Notes: generated by a model not told the origin, from the sequence alone. Positions 1 to 9,893 are shown, numbered from the stretch's first letter. The stretch: 64,000 nt of DNA from Lepidonotus clava (GCA_936440205.1 OW387140.1:22627659-22691658), one strand, 5' to 3'. A program made the numbers and translations.

Positions 1-190
1 CCCATGTCGGATGTCGAATTTAAGAAATGGACATGTCGCCATGTCGAATTTAAGAATAAGCCTTGTCAAATGTACTAAAAGCTATGTCGCATGTCGATCT
101 TAATGTCGCCGTGTCGAATTTAAGAAAGGCCAATGTCGTATGTCACTAAGCCCAAAAACGGCCATGTCGCCGTGTCGAATTTAGTGGTCA
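1..190. repeat. Degenerate short tandem repeats with an ATGTCG core
   Basis: The motif ATGTCG followed by GTCGAATTTA recurs about five times in 190 bp at irregular spacing (for example near 8, 42, 88, 112 and 172). Part of it near 64-84 resembles the junction of the internal region with the 3' LTR of the element that follows (GTC, then AATGTACTAA, then AGCT). It may be debris of a related element or a local satellite. No gene is seen in positions 1-365. Confidence 0.5.
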
Positions 191-255
191 ACCCCCATAA
201 TCCTTATGGCCTATCAATGTCACGTAAATAAAGAACATGAGATGATTCAATATCC

Positions 256-361
256 AAATTACTGTTTCCATATACTACTGACATATCTCATGTACAACAG
301 GAGCCGTATGATAGTGTTGCCCAAATAGAGGAGCTTAATCAGGCGACCTTGCAAAAACATG
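256..361. repeat. Diverged local repeat, copy 1 (left of E1)
   Basis: This stretch, from AAATTACTG through CATATACTACT to GGAGCTTAATCAGGCGACC, matches two further copies on the far side of E1 in the order of its motifs: AAATTCT, ATACTACTTAC, a GTATAC word, GCATAAATAGTGGAGC and GCGACGT. E1 therefore landed inside a locally repeated host sequence. Confidence 0.5.
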
Positions 362-365
362 CTTC

Positions 366-952
366 TGTACTAATAGCTTAGTACTTTTAATATATAATCA
401 TCCTGTATAATATAGCTGGGATCAGACCTAGCAAGTCTACCTCTAGGCAGAGATATTTTACGCTCCCAGCGCCACCTGTTAACCGGTATAAAAGGTGTTG
501 CAAAGGTATGGAGCGAGTTAGTTAGAAGTTAGAGTTAACCATAGAAATAGAAGAACTGCTTGGAGTAATACCTACGGCTCTTGCGCAGTATACTGGAGTT
601 TACCGCTACCAACAGCGTCGGACAAAGGATTGTGATAGAGCTAAGCACTAGGGCGGTCTAGGATGTGTTGGAACAACTTGTATTCTAAATGTGGTTGATT
701 GCTGATAGGAGATGGGAAGGTGGACTGATAGAGACTTATTCACTGTGGCTTTGACTCGGGATGAGATGTTAATTGAATGAAAGACCTTTCACTTTACCAG
801 CTCCCTCATCGTCCATTTCTTTTGAACTATTGGGGAATGGATGTATTAACTTTTAACGCAGGCTGATCGGATCGATAACCTGGATGAACAACTCACGGAT
901 TAATTAGTTATACACATCACGCAGTATTAAAAAATAAACTAACAATAGTTCA
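366..952 (+). repeat. E1 5' LTR
   Basis: This 587-bp direct repeat matches 18687-19273 with about three substitutions. It begins TG and ends CA. It contains a TATA box and AATAAA-like signals toward its 3' end. Confidence 0.95.
487..493 (+). promoter_or_regulatory. TATA box of the E1 LTR promoter
   Basis: TATAAAA lies in the context GGTATAAAAGG, about 120 bp into the LTR, where a core promoter is expected. The 3' LTR copy is at 18808-18814. Transcription would start roughly 25-30 bp downstream. Confidence 0.65.
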
Positions 953-954
953 TT

Positions 955-972
955 TGGTGGAGATTACCCGAA
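955..972 (+). other. Primer binding site of E1
   Basis: TGGTGGAGATTACCCGAA starts two bases after the LTR end, and the leading TGG pairs with the CCA end of a tRNA. E2 has nearly the same sequence at the same two-base offset. I could not match it confidently to a particular tRNA. Confidence 0.65.
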
Positions 973-1002
973 ACATGACTTTTGTTGTTTTGCTCATCCT
1001 TG

Positions 1003-4000
1003 ATGTCAGCCACCGGTGAATTTGAGGCTTCTTCTAACGCCCAGCCTCAATCTTTGCGGCCCGCAGGACACGATGTGTCAACATCATATACAGGAAATGT
1101 GGAAAACCGCCACCAGGTAGGTGATTCCTTAGACGGGGAGGCACAGAGACAGGGGGTCTCAGCCAGACCCAAGCAGCTCTGCCCCGAAGGTATTCATAAT
1201 TACCAAACCCGTGGCAGAGGTAAACCATTTTCCTGGCACCTAGGGTCCAAAGATAGGCCGGTTCTTGACGAAGGACTTGAAACCCTAACACACTCGGGAC
1301 GAGTTGAAGGGCGGAACCGTCTTAAAGACTACCAGCAATATTGGAATCCGGGGTATGTACCACCTACGGGCCACGAACCTGGTGCTAGCTCTCACTCTAC
1401 TTATGGACCCGATGCGAACAATCCGTGGTGTAGTCAAGGAGTTCCCTATCGTTTATTACCTGCAGCAGGAGGACAAAGTGAACAGGAAACTTTCGATGAG
1501 GATTACTTATTTCCCATAGGGGACAGAAAAAATCGACAAAACACCGCAGATAACTCCAACCCATCAGGGGGGAGACGCCCCACAAATCCGGTAATTCAAC
1601 CTGATGGGAATTCTCTCACCTATCCACATCCCAAACGACTTGAGTCTATCAGTCACCCGCTGGTAACACCGACTCACCCCAACCCGGGGGCGTCCATTTC
1701 TCAGTCCACTGTAGTTAAAAGGAAAACAGTAGGTAGAGACAAGGGAGTGGAAAGGGAAGCAGAGGGAAACAGTGACAAAGTAGGCAATTTACAACCCTAT
1801 CGGCTAACCTATGATATTGAGGAAAACTTGAACGACGCTAATAAAGGAGCAAAAGCTCCAGATCTGGGGTTGGATGAGTATGGTTCTAACCCGGCAGAAC
1901 TCATAAGAAAGTTAGCAGAAACAAGCTCCAAAGAGCATGAAGAGTTAGAGAGGTTAAGCGATCAGGATAAAGCAGAAAGGGAAACGCTAGAAATCCAAAG
2001 TGATAGAGAAGGGGACATTGCAGCCCCTGAGCCGTATGATAAATACGAAAGCGAAGACGAGGAAGGAGACAGTGAAACAGAACAAGCTGTCGCAAATGTC
2101 AGAGAGGGTAGTCCTGATAGAAAACTAGTTAGAGGAGAGAAATCACGCTCGTCATCATTTGAACTTATTACCGAGGATGTTTTAGGCACAGGTAAGAAAG
2201 ACAAACAGGAAAGTGAGGACGAAATTAGTGTAGAGGAAATACCTGTGAGGGAACAGTGGGACGATCACGATATACAAAACCTCCACGAAGATAATATGGC
2301 GGAGGGAGGCGTACCTTTGGTGGATCTAGTAGGAGAAAGGGGTGACCAAAACCAACTCCAACAACCCGGTGAAGGGGGAGCTGGGGGTGTAGATCCGGGG
2401 GCATGGCAGCTTAATCGTGGGATGAACCCTGGGGGACATCAGCAAAACGATGGGAATGGCCAAATCCCAATCCAACAACCGGGCCGAGGCGCGCCGGCAG
2501 GAGGTGGGATAGACCTTGGGCCTATACAACAAAATATGTTGCATCCTTTCCTAGCGCAAGCAATGGGAGCCCCTTTACAGGCAGGTCAAGGAAGAGGGGG
2601 TAACCAACAGGGTCAACAGGCTCAAGGAGGCCAGAATAATCAGGCCAATCCTCAGGGGCCTAACCCTCCTCTTAACCAACAGGCTCAGGGAGGCCAGGAT
2701 AATCAGGCCAACCCACAAGGGCCTAACCCTCCTCAAAACCTTCTTAATAATCCCCCTCAGAATCAACCCAATCTTGGGATAAACCCTGGGGAACTTCAGC
2801 AACCTGGTGAAGGGGAAGCTAGGGGTGTGAATCCAGGAATACAGCAGCCTAATCTTGGGGTAAACCCTGGGGGACTGCAGCAAAATGATGGGGGTGGCCA
2901 ACCAGGCCAACAGCCTGGCCGAGCCGTGCCGGCAGAAGGTGGGATTGAGCAAAACATTTGGTTCCCTTACCTACTGCAGGCGATGGCGATCGGAGCCAAT
3001 CTTAACGCAGGCCGAGGAAGAGCGGGTAACCAACAGGGTCAGCAAGCTCCGGCAGGCCAGAATAACCAGGCGAACCCACCAGGACCTAATAACCCTCCTC
3101 CAAACCAGCCCAACAATCCTTTTCTAAACCAACTTAATAACCCTCCTCCGAACCAACCCAACAACCCTTTTCTAAACCAACTTAATAACCCTCCTCCGAA
3201 CCAACCCAACAACCCTCTTCTGAACCAACCTAATCAACCCAACCCGCCAGGACCACCAGGTCCACCGGGCCCACCAGGACAGAACAACCCTCCAAATCCT
3301 CCAGGTCCACCGGGCCCACCAGGACAGAACAATCCTCCAAACCCGCCAAATCAACCGAATATTTGGGAAATTCTACCACAGCTAGGTTTGGCACTGGGTC
3401 AAGCACCAGCGCCAGGACGTGAAACGACCCACCATGGTCACCAAAGGGGACCGAACATTAGGTTACCGTGGTTTAGTGGAAAGGAAGATGAGCAGATAGA
3501 AAAGTATTTCAGGGAATTGAAGCGACTGAAAGCTATCTATGACTGGTCGGACGCCCATCTACTGAATATGGCGCTGTTAGGCCTAAAGGGAAGGGCAGAC
3601 GACTGGGCAGGAGCGTTAGCTGAAAGTGAGAAAGACACATTTGAGAAACTAGAAGCTCAGATGACAAAGATCTTCGGTGATCGAAGAGCTAAGTGGCAGA
3701 AACACGCAGAGTTCTGTGCCCTTAAACAAGGAAAGGACCAGAGCGTGATCGAATTTGCAGGTGTACTGAAACAAAAGCAGGTTAAGGCAGAAGCAAGCGA
3801 AAGCATGATGTTAGCCATGTTTTTAGAAGGATTAAAACAGGGCATAGCCAGACAGGTAGCTATACTGGACCCTAAGTCGTTCACCGAAGCGGTGGATTGT
3901 GCAACGAGACTAGAATCGTTGGACAAAGGCAAAGGGGGAACTAAAATATCCAATGCAGTGAGCGAGCTGGCTGGAAGCCAAGCGTCAGAGGAGACCACAG

Positions 4001-4425
4001 CTCTCAACTCCATCTCTGAACGGTTTGGAGTGGTGCTGGCCCGACTGGAGGCCGCCCCATGGTTTCAGAAACCAAAGCCGGGGCAAAATGGATCTCCCCA
4101 GAGCAGTAGTGGTTATAAACAGCAAGGTTATGAAAGAAAAGATAGGTATGAAGGTCAGAAAGGCGAAAGGAACTTAGACCAGAAGACCAAAACTAATAAC
4201 GCCCCGAGTAGGGAAGTAGACAAGGGAAAGAATGGGCCAACTCAGCAGAAAGGGGAGAGGCCTAGGTTACCGTTCGATGAGAGTAAGTTCTGTATCATTC
4301 ACCAACAACCTGGCCACTCGACTGAGGCGTGCCTGTGGTTGAAGAATAGATTGAGAGAAAAACCACCGCGTATGTATAAAGATGGAAAACCTGGTGGTAA
4401 CGAGCAAAAGAGCCAGGGAAACTAG
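1003..4425 (+). CDS. gag: E1 Gag polyprotein (capsid and nucleocapsid)
   Basis: This is a structural polyprotein of about 1140 residues. The first ATG in a coding context is at 1003, 30 bp after the primer site. An acidic and polar N-terminal half (to about residue 450) is followed by a low-complexity region (about 460-785) rich in Gln, Asn, Pro and Gly, including collagen-like PPGPPGPPG runs. A Ty3/gypsy capsid domain follows at about residues 820-970 (starting RLPWFSGKEDEQ, ending near TRLESLDKG). A single zinc-knuckle-like motif sits near residues 1096-1110 with spacing C-x2-H-x4-H-x4-C instead of the usual CCHC. E2 Gag (675 residues) shares the N-terminal QTR...LGS(K/R)D motif, the capsid and the variant knuckle but lacks the long Pro/Gln region. 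The frame is open throughout. It functions in particle assembly in the cytoplasm. Confidence 0.9.
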   Translation: MSATGEFEASSNAQPQSLRPAGHDVSTSYTGNVENRHQVGDSLDGEAQRQGVSARPKQLCPEGIHNYQTRGRGKPFSWHLGSKDRPVLDEGLETLTHSGRVEGRNRLKDYQQYWNPGYVPPTGHEPGASSHSTYGPDANNPWCSQGVPYRLLPAAGGQSEQETFDEDYLFPIGDRKNRQNTADNSNPSGGRRPTNPVIQPDGNSLTYPHPKRLESISHPLVTPTHPNPGASISQSTVVKRKTVGRDKGVEREAEGNSDKVGNLQPYRLTYDIEENLNDANKGAKAPDLGLDEYGSNPAELIRKLAETSSKEHEELERLSDQDKAERETLEIQSDREGDIAAPEPYDKYESEDEEGDSETEQAVANVREGSPDRKLVRGEKSRSSSFELITEDVLGTGKKDKQESEDEISVEEIPVREQWDDHDIQNLHEDNMAEGGVPLVDLVGERGDQNQLQQPGEGGAGGVDPGAWQLNRGMNPGGHQQNDGNGQIPIQQPGRGAPAGGGIDLGPIQQNMLHPFLAQAMGAPLQAGQGRGGNQQGQQAQGGQNNQANPQGPNPPLNQQAQGGQDNQANPQGPNPPQNLLNNPPQNQPNLGINPGELQQPGEGEARGVNPGIQQPNLGVNPGGLQQNDGGGQPGQQPGRAVPAEGGIEQNIWFPYLLQAMAIGANLNAGRGRAGNQQGQQAPAGQNNQANPPGPNNPPPNQPNNPFLNQLNNPPPNQPNNPFLNQLNNPPPNQPNNPLLNQPNQPNPPGPPGPPGPPGQNNPPNPPGPPGPPGQNNPPNPPNQPNIWEILPQLGLALGQAPAPGRETTHHGHQRGPNIRLPWFSGKEDEQIEKYFRELKRLKAIYDWSDAHLLNMALLGLKGRADDWAGALAESEKDTFEKLEAQMTKIFGDRRAKWQKHAEFCALKQGKDQSVIEFAGVLKQKQVKAEASESMMLAMFLEGLKQGIARQVAILDPKSFTEAVDCATRLESLDKGKGGTKISNAVSELAGSQASEETTALNSISERFGVVLARLEAAPWFQKPKPGQNGSPQSSSGYKQQGYERKDRYEGQKGERNLDQKTKTNNAPSREVDKGKNGPTQQKGERPRLPFDESKFCIIHQQPGHSTEACLWLKNRLREKPPRMYKDGKPGGNEQKSQGN

Positions 4426-4463
4426 AGGATAGGTCTGTTCATTCCACGATAGAATTAGGCGCA

Positions 4464-7400
4464 GTGGACGGACCGGCTAGAAGGGAGATAGGAGACGAAG
4501 CATTTTTCTTAACGCTAAGATTTAATGATCAGAAAGAGGTTAAATCTTTGGTAGACACCGGGGCGAGCGATTGTTTCATGTCTATCCTTTGTAAACAGCA
4601 GATCCCTAAACAATGCATTTTAGATGAGTGGAAAGTATCGAAAGGAAACATCAGTTTGGCAGACAATTCGTCTCAAGTAATACTAGAACAGATTAGGTGT
4701 AAGTTTTCCATCCAGGGATCAGTGGTTTGCTATGATTTCAACATAGTGGACGATCTATGCCACTCCATAGTAATCGGTAGAAACTTATTAACAGTGCTTC
4801 GTTCAGATTTATCTCTACCAGGCGCAAAGATAGAAGTGTTTTGTGGAAACCCTATAGTTAGCAAAGAAACAGTGAAAATTCCACCGGGAAATGAATGCAT
4901 CATACCGGTTACCACCCGAGAGCCGCTGGGGTTAGACTCACCAGTAGCTTACTGCGCACCGGCAGTAACCGCACCTGTCCTAGTGGAGGGGTGCGTGAAT
5001 ACGATGGGAAGTCAGTGGTGGATTAAAGTCATGAATCCGCTAGACGAAATGCAAGAAATCACTCCACATGAAGTGTTAGCTTTTGCAGAAGAATGCGCAG
5101 TGCCTGAGGTAAACCAAGATCAGATAGAAGAGTTCCTAGACTTGTGTTATCTAACTAAAACAGAGACCCCAATGTCCATCTGTAGGATTTCTGTAGAGGT
5201 AATGAAAGACGCAGTGCAAATGGAAAGTAAATCCTTCGAAACCCCAATGGGTGTATATCAGTATAAGCGTGTACCTTTCGGATTAGTTGGCGCGCCTTGG
5301 CAGTTTACCAAGGTGATGGCCATTGCGCTAAAGGGCTTGATTCCTAGAACATGCTTAGCATATTTAGACGACGTAATCGTCTACGACACTACCTTTGACG
5401 AACACCTGGCGAGTGTTGAGGTGGTTCTCCAAGCTTTAGCGAGAGCCAACCTCAAACTGAAACCGTCTAAGTGTGAGTGGTGCCGCAGTGAGATTAATTT
5501 CCTCGGCCACGTAGTAAACGCCGAAGGGGTGGCTACACAAAAGGTTACCACAGAAAAGATCACAGCCTTTAACCGCCCGCATAATGTGAAAACTATTAAA
5601 TCCTTTCTAGGGTTATGTAACTACTACCGACCGTTTGTCCCTAATTTCGCTGACCTAGCAAAGCCTTTAAACCGGCTGCTAAAGAAAGAAGTCTCTTTTG
5701 AATGGACAGAGGCCTGCGAGGAGGCGTTTCAACAGTTAAAGAAACTGCTGACCTCGCCACCCTTACTAATCCATCCGGATATAGGAGGGCATTTCTATTT
5801 ATTAACTGATGCATCAGACGCCGCGTGCGGTGCAGCGGTGTGTCACAAACTAGATGAAATCTACCGTCCGGTTGCTTTCTGGGGGTGTACCCTCCGTGAC
5901 GCCGAATTAAATTATTCGGTAACAGAGAAAGAGGCTCTGGCAGTAATTAAAGGTATTAAGAACTATGAGGACATGTTGCAGGGAGCTAAAATCACAATAG
6001 TGACCGATCACAAACCGTTGATCCCCCTGCTGCAAAGTGCCTACAAAGCCCCGTCAGCTCGGCTGAGACGGTGAGCTTTAGCGCTATCAGATTTTGATTT
6101 TGAAATCATTTATGAGCCAGGAGCGACTCACTTTCTACCGGACTATTTGTCCAGGGTCTATCATGAACATGTCCCAGGTGAAGAATATGAGCCCGCTGTG
6201 GGATGTGAATTATTCGAGGCCGAAATTCAGGATGAAGAGCTTTCTGTGGCTACGATAATAAACGCACAACTCCAAGATGCAGAGTGCACGCAACTGATAG
6301 ATTATCTACAGGACGGAGACCTACCGACAGATCCTCTCGAAGCTAGGCGAATAATGGATCAAGCCGACTTTGTGGGAATGATAGCGCCAGGAGTGCTCTG
6401 TAGGTTCAACGTCAAAAGGTATAGCAAACACCAAGACCAACTGGTAAGACTAAAACCCCGCATGATAGTTCCAGGAAGGTTAATTCCCAAAGTCCTGAGA
6501 CTGTTACATAATGACATCTTAGCTGGGGGACATGTAGGGATCAGTAACCTTACTACCAAAATCTCTGAGAGATTCTACTGGCGGAACATGAACGCCGATA
6601 TAGTAGACTATGTGAAAGCATGTGAGACCTGCTCTCTGAGGAGGCGGGCCCCACATTTCAAGGCCTTAGCTAAGTCTTGGGAGAGACCAACCCGTCCCTT
6701 TGAGGTGGTTCAGTGTGATTTTATCGGGCCACTAAAGAGGGCTAGGGATGGGTCAAAATATATCATGACCTTCATAGACTTACTAACCGGATGGCCAGAG
6801 GCTTTCACCACGAAAGATTCAACCGCGCAGACCGCGGCCAACTGTTTCCTAACCGGAATAGTGTGTCGGTATGGACGGGTAAACCGCCTGCATACCGACC
6901 GAGGAGCAGCCTTCCTCTCGGGGCTATTCCGGGAAATCACTACACGACTAGCGTGCAAACAAACGTTCACCACCGGGTGAATGCCGACAGGCAACGCCCG
7001 AGTGGAAAGATTACACAAAACAATCGAGAACCTGATCGCATATTATATCCCTGATGATCACTGTAATTGGACTGACCTGCTTCCCATAGCGCTATGGACA
7101 GTTCGGTCCACGATCAGTGTACGGTCGCGATACAGTCCTCACACCCTATTGTTTGGCAGAGATCCAATCAGTATGGGAATGCCTGAGCAGGGAACAATCC
7201 CTGAAACGCTAAATGACTGCGAATTCTTCATGCAAACAAAGGACAACATTGCTATGTTTAGGAATATGGCAGAAAGGGTAGTTCAAAACTATGAAAAAGA
7301 TCTGAGAGTAAGAATTGATGAGCGGGCGCGGCCTACTCAGATGTATGAAGGTGACATGGTATACATGTACGACCCTTTAGCTAGTGAAAATAAAGCGTCT

Positions 7401-8171
7401 AAGTTCTCAAACAGGTACACTGGGCCCTACCGGGTGATTGAAACTAAAGGGGATCATCTCGTTAGACTAGTGTCGCTGAAAACTGGGAAACAAATACCAC
7501 ATTTAGTGAATATTTCAAAGCTTAAGCCTGCACATGGACCTTGGTCCCCAGCTGTCCCTCATATCATTCCCAAACTGGTGAGAGAAGCAATAACAACTAA
7601 CTCAAAAGGGGCAGATCCTGACCGAAACCCTGAATTGCGTCACACCCCGTCGGGTGAAATTGCCAAAAAGAGAGGCAAAACTAGGGGTGCTGAGACTGAA
7701 AACTCATCGGGAACGACCGGTCCCCGTGAGCATGATGCAATTCCAATGGCCGGGGAGGTACCTACACAAAAACCTGGTCCAAGTCCCACTGATTTAGCAG
7801 AGTCAGATGGGCAATTCACTGATGGTCAGGGTGCCAGTGCGGACACCGCACTGTTACCAAACTTATCCTTTGTTCCTAACAAAGCCGCCTGTGGACGGGG
7901 AGCAGCCGGCGCTAATGGACAAAGGAAACGCAAACGAGCTAAACGAAGGGGCAAAAGCCAGCCGCTGGTGGGGAGATCCCCTCCAGGCAATAACAAGCCC
8001 ATAAAACTGCCCTGCGGTGATGTACCGATCTCGGATACATCGGTACAGAGCCCAGGAAAAACAGAAGAGGACCATGTCCCGACGAAAGGTGGCTATAACC
8101 TGCGTCGGAACCGTCGGCCTAACTACGCCGCTCTGTTCGGCGACGGGGGAAGCGACGACATGGATGATTAA
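4464..8171 (+). pseudogene. pol: E1 pol region: protease, RT, RNase H, integrase (broken)
   Basis: The region follows gag directly in another frame, as is common in this family. The order is an aspartic protease (DTGAS near 4556), reverse transcriptase with YLDD in place of YVDD (near 5361), and RNase H (TDASD near 5805, TDHKPL near 6003). The integrase has its HHCC zinc finger near 6508-6640, a DFIGPL block near 6716 and a GPY module (YTGPYRV) near 7415. A tail of about 250 residues rich in charged and small residues ends at 8171. Where both are readable, it matches E2 Pol at roughly three residues in four. It is broken, with about three or four breaks. Protease precedes RT and integrase follows RNase H, which is the Ty3/gypsy order. 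Confidence 0.9.
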
Positions 8172-8404
8172 TGCAGGAAACCATGCCGCCCTGTGAAAAT
8201 AAAAGCTCGGCGGAGCGGCACCGTTAGCATCAACGCTAATGGAACAGGTGGCCTACCTCACGGCCACCGCGCCGCGCCCAGGGGCGTGGCAGAAGGGGAG
8301 GGTGCGCACACCGAGGGAGATGCCAGTGGTTGGCGTCATCTCCTGGGACCGGATACAAGCGTTCCCCACCTGAAACAAAATACAGCTCCAAATATGGAGG
8401 CGAC

Positions 8405-8542
8405 ATGGGCAGGCGGATCAGTTATAATTTCGTGGGATCCGCGCCGATCTACCAGTCGGCCCGCAACTCTGAACCTGTACAGTCACTTCAGGTGATTGCC
8501 TTGCCTAGCCCAACTACCGGAGGAAACGGAGATAGACATTGA
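8405..8542 (+). CDS. Small ORF with a myristoylation-type N-terminus (E1)
   Basis: This 45-codon frame starts MGRRISYNF, which fits the N-myristoylation pattern M-G-x-x-x-S/T. It lies between pol and the conserved MGNCL protein. I see no clear counterpart in E2, so it could be chance. A longer reading from 8330 includes it in frame. The PIYQ stretch and the Gly/Pro tail suggest a disordered peptide. The function is unknown. Confidence 0.3.
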   Translation: MGRRISYNFVGSAPIYQSARNSEPVQSLQVIALPSPTTGGNGDRH

Positions 8543-8642
8543 TTCTATCCTCGGGCAAAAGTTGGAGATTGACAATTTTCAATTCCCAATTTCTCCTAGG
8601 GCAGATAGGCGGAACTTCAAGCCGGAATACAAATACCTCTGA
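8509..8642 (+). other. ATG-less open frame behind a splice-acceptor-like site
   Basis: An open frame without an ATG runs from about 8509 to a stop at 8640-8642. It reads coding-like (PEETEIDIDSILGQKLEID, then a C-terminus rich in Arg, Lys and Tyr). It is preceded by TTGCCTTGCCTAG, whose final AG at 8507-8508 fits a 3' splice site. Env-bearing elements and retroviruses commonly make their downstream genes from spliced RNA, so this may be the acceptor for the accessory RNA. It ends three bases before the ATG of the MGNCL gene. E2 has no convincing equivalent. Confidence 0.35.
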
Positions 8643-8645
8643 CTC

Positions 8646-8813
8646 ATGGGGAACTGCCTGGCCCTCCGGCCCCATAGTACTCCAAAGGGAACCACAACTT
8701 TCCCTGAGGATTCGGAGGGAAGGATCATAGTCCCTCTGAGGAGGAAGCGAGTTAACCGCCCATACCGGAGGGCGGTGCCCGCTCGAGGGATGTTTGTAGG
8801 ACCTTTCTTCTAA
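8646..8813 (+). CDS. Conserved 55-residue acylated basic protein (E1 copy)
   Basis: This is a 55-residue protein starting MGNCLALRP. Gly2 fits N-myristoylation and Cys4 is placed for palmitoylation, as in small membrane-anchored proteins. The middle has IIVPL followed by a strongly basic stretch (RRKRVNRPYRR), and the end is RGMFVGPFF. E2 encodes a 55-residue partner at the same place, starting MGNCLSIKP, with matching VPL, KR, RG and GPF blocks (about 40 percent identity by eye). Conservation across two elements that differ widely in the surrounding DNA argues that it is a real gene. It lies between pol and the next accessory frame, which starts 11 bases downstream. By shape (acyl anchor plus basic patch) it could act like a retroviral matrix domain or a membrane-targeted regulator; that is inference. 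I know of no named family for it. Confidence 0.75.
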   Translation: MGNCLALRPHSTPKGTTTFPEDSEGRIIVPLRRKRVNRPYRRAVPARGMFVGPFF

Positions 8814-8823
8814 AGCACGCCCG

Positions 8824-9795
8824 ATGAAAGAAAAGGCAACCGAGAAGGAAGGTACCAAGAAGCGTCCACCCCAGAATCTTAGGCGGTGGGGCTGGCCAGG
8901 CCGGGGCGGTGTCCGCCCGGACTCTACCGATACCGGAGTTGCCCGAAAGAAACCGAGGACGCCGGCTCGACGGCCCAGCAGGGCAGCCACCGGAGGATCC
9001 AAGAAAGCTACCGGATCAACAGCAGCCAAAAAGAAGGCGGCGAACAAAGACTCTTACTGCCTATCTGAGGTGAGTGACTCGGAGCCCGAGCCAAAGCTGA
9101 CTGTGGTGGCAAGGCCGGCCCAAAAGGGAGACGTTGCCGCCAGGCCGGTACAAATCCAGACCGGGTGGTTTTGGGATCTGACTCAACCACTGTTCAAATT
9201 ATTTGAGACTGTTGACGAGATTAGACGAACAGTGGGGCTGGAAGTACCTAGGTTGGACAGACAGTTAGCTGAGGTTAAGGCCCAGGTCGCTCCATTTATA
9301 CAAACTCCTAGTCAAACTTCTAAATGCGTCGGGGAAGACACCGGACGGCGGGCAACCAGAAGCGGCCAACCTCTGCCCACACAGGAAAAGCAAGTGGGGC
9401 AAGAACACTTGGCCGCCGTTGTGCCGGGAGCAAGGGTGGAGTCAGCGCACGAGCAACACGCACCAACCCCACCGGTGGGAGTCGAGCCGGCAAAGACTCC
9501 CCTCCTCCACCACTTGCAAGCCGCGGACCCCGCCTGTTTAGACTTGAGCAGCTTGACGCCGAGCTGCAACGTCAGTCCGTCGCCACTGCTATGGAATCAA
9601 CAGCAGTGGGCGCCAACCAACCCACCGGGGGGACCCCTGTGGCCGAACCAGCCTCAGACAACAAATCCCCCACAGGTACCGCAACTGTTCCCACTAAGTC
9701 AGCCGTCGTTCGAACCAACGGGGGCCGCCCAGGATTGGAGCCTGCTGGCCCAAAACCCCTCAGAGCAATGCGCGCTTCGTCCTGCGAACGTATGA
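8824..9795 (+). CDS. E1 accessory protein, basic and disordered, unrecognised
   Basis: This is a 323-codon frame starting 11 bases after the MGNCL gene. Residues 1-75 are very rich in Lys, Arg, Ala and Thr (nuclear-signal-like RKKPRTPARRP and KKKAANK runs). An acidic patch SEVSDSEPEP follows. A predicted helical segment at about residues 115-160 begins GWFWDLTQPLFKLFE and continues with evenly spaced Leu, Val and Arg. The remainder is Pro/Gln-rich and probably unstructured. It overlaps another open frame from 9324. I do not recognise the family, and I see no clear match in E2. A nucleic-acid-binding regulator is possible. Confidence 0.5.
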   Translation: MKEKATEKEGTKKRPPQNLRRWGWPGRGGVRPDSTDTGVARKKPRTPARRPSRAATGGSKKATGSTAAKKKAANKDSYCLSEVSDSEPEPKLTVVARPAQKGDVAARPVQIQTGWFWDLTQPLFKLFETVDEIRRTVGLEVPRLDRQLAEVKAQVAPFIQTPSQTSKCVGEDTGRRATRSGQPLPTQEKQVGQEHLAAVVPGARVESAHEQHAPTPPVGVEPAKTPLLHHLQAADPACLDLSSLTPSCNVSPSPLLWNQQQWAPTNPPGGPLWPNQPQTTNPPQVPQLFPLSQPSFEPTGAAQDWSLLAQNPSEQCALRPANV

Positions 9796-9893
9796 GGAAT
9801 CTAATGATCACAGTTACGAAGGACGAGACTGGAACCATCAAGCGCGTTATAAATGCCAACGGGCGAAGCCTATATGAACATGTCCCGAACTAA
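9324..9893 (+). CDS. Second accessory frame overlapping the first (E1)
   Basis: This 189-codon open frame overlaps the previous one in a different phase. The first half is Arg/Gly/Pro-rich and may be only an overprint. The last 30 residues (MITVTKDETGTIKRVINANG and onward to YEHVPN) look coding-like. Either the two frames are both used, or the region descends from one gene. It ends 147 bases before the env ATG. The function is unknown. Confidence 0.4.
   Translation: MRRGRHRTAGNQKRPTSAHTGKASGARTLGRRCAGSKGGVSARATRTNPTGGSRAGKDSPPPPLASRGPRLFRLEQLDAELQRQSVATAMESTAVGANQPTGGTPVAEPASDNKSPTGTATVPTKSAVVRTNGGRPGLEPAGPKPLRAMRASSCERMRNLMITVTKDETGTIKRVINANGRSLYEHVPN

Noticed and set aside
955-972. Naming the primer tRNA for the E1 and E2 primer sites
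   Set aside because: The complement (ending TCTCCACCA) does not match confidently any tRNA 3' end I can recall; a tRNA set from the same species is needed.
2575-3354. Antisense open frames opposite the Gag repeat region
   Set aside because: They mirror the Pro/Asn/Gln-rich repeats of gag (CCN and AAN codons leave the other strand open) and have no independent coding sign.
8514-9047. 177-codon minus-strand frame over the E1 accessory genes
   Set aside because: It lies opposite the conserved 55-residue gene and the basic accessory gene, is an expected shadow of GC-rich coding DNA, and has no counterpart in E2.
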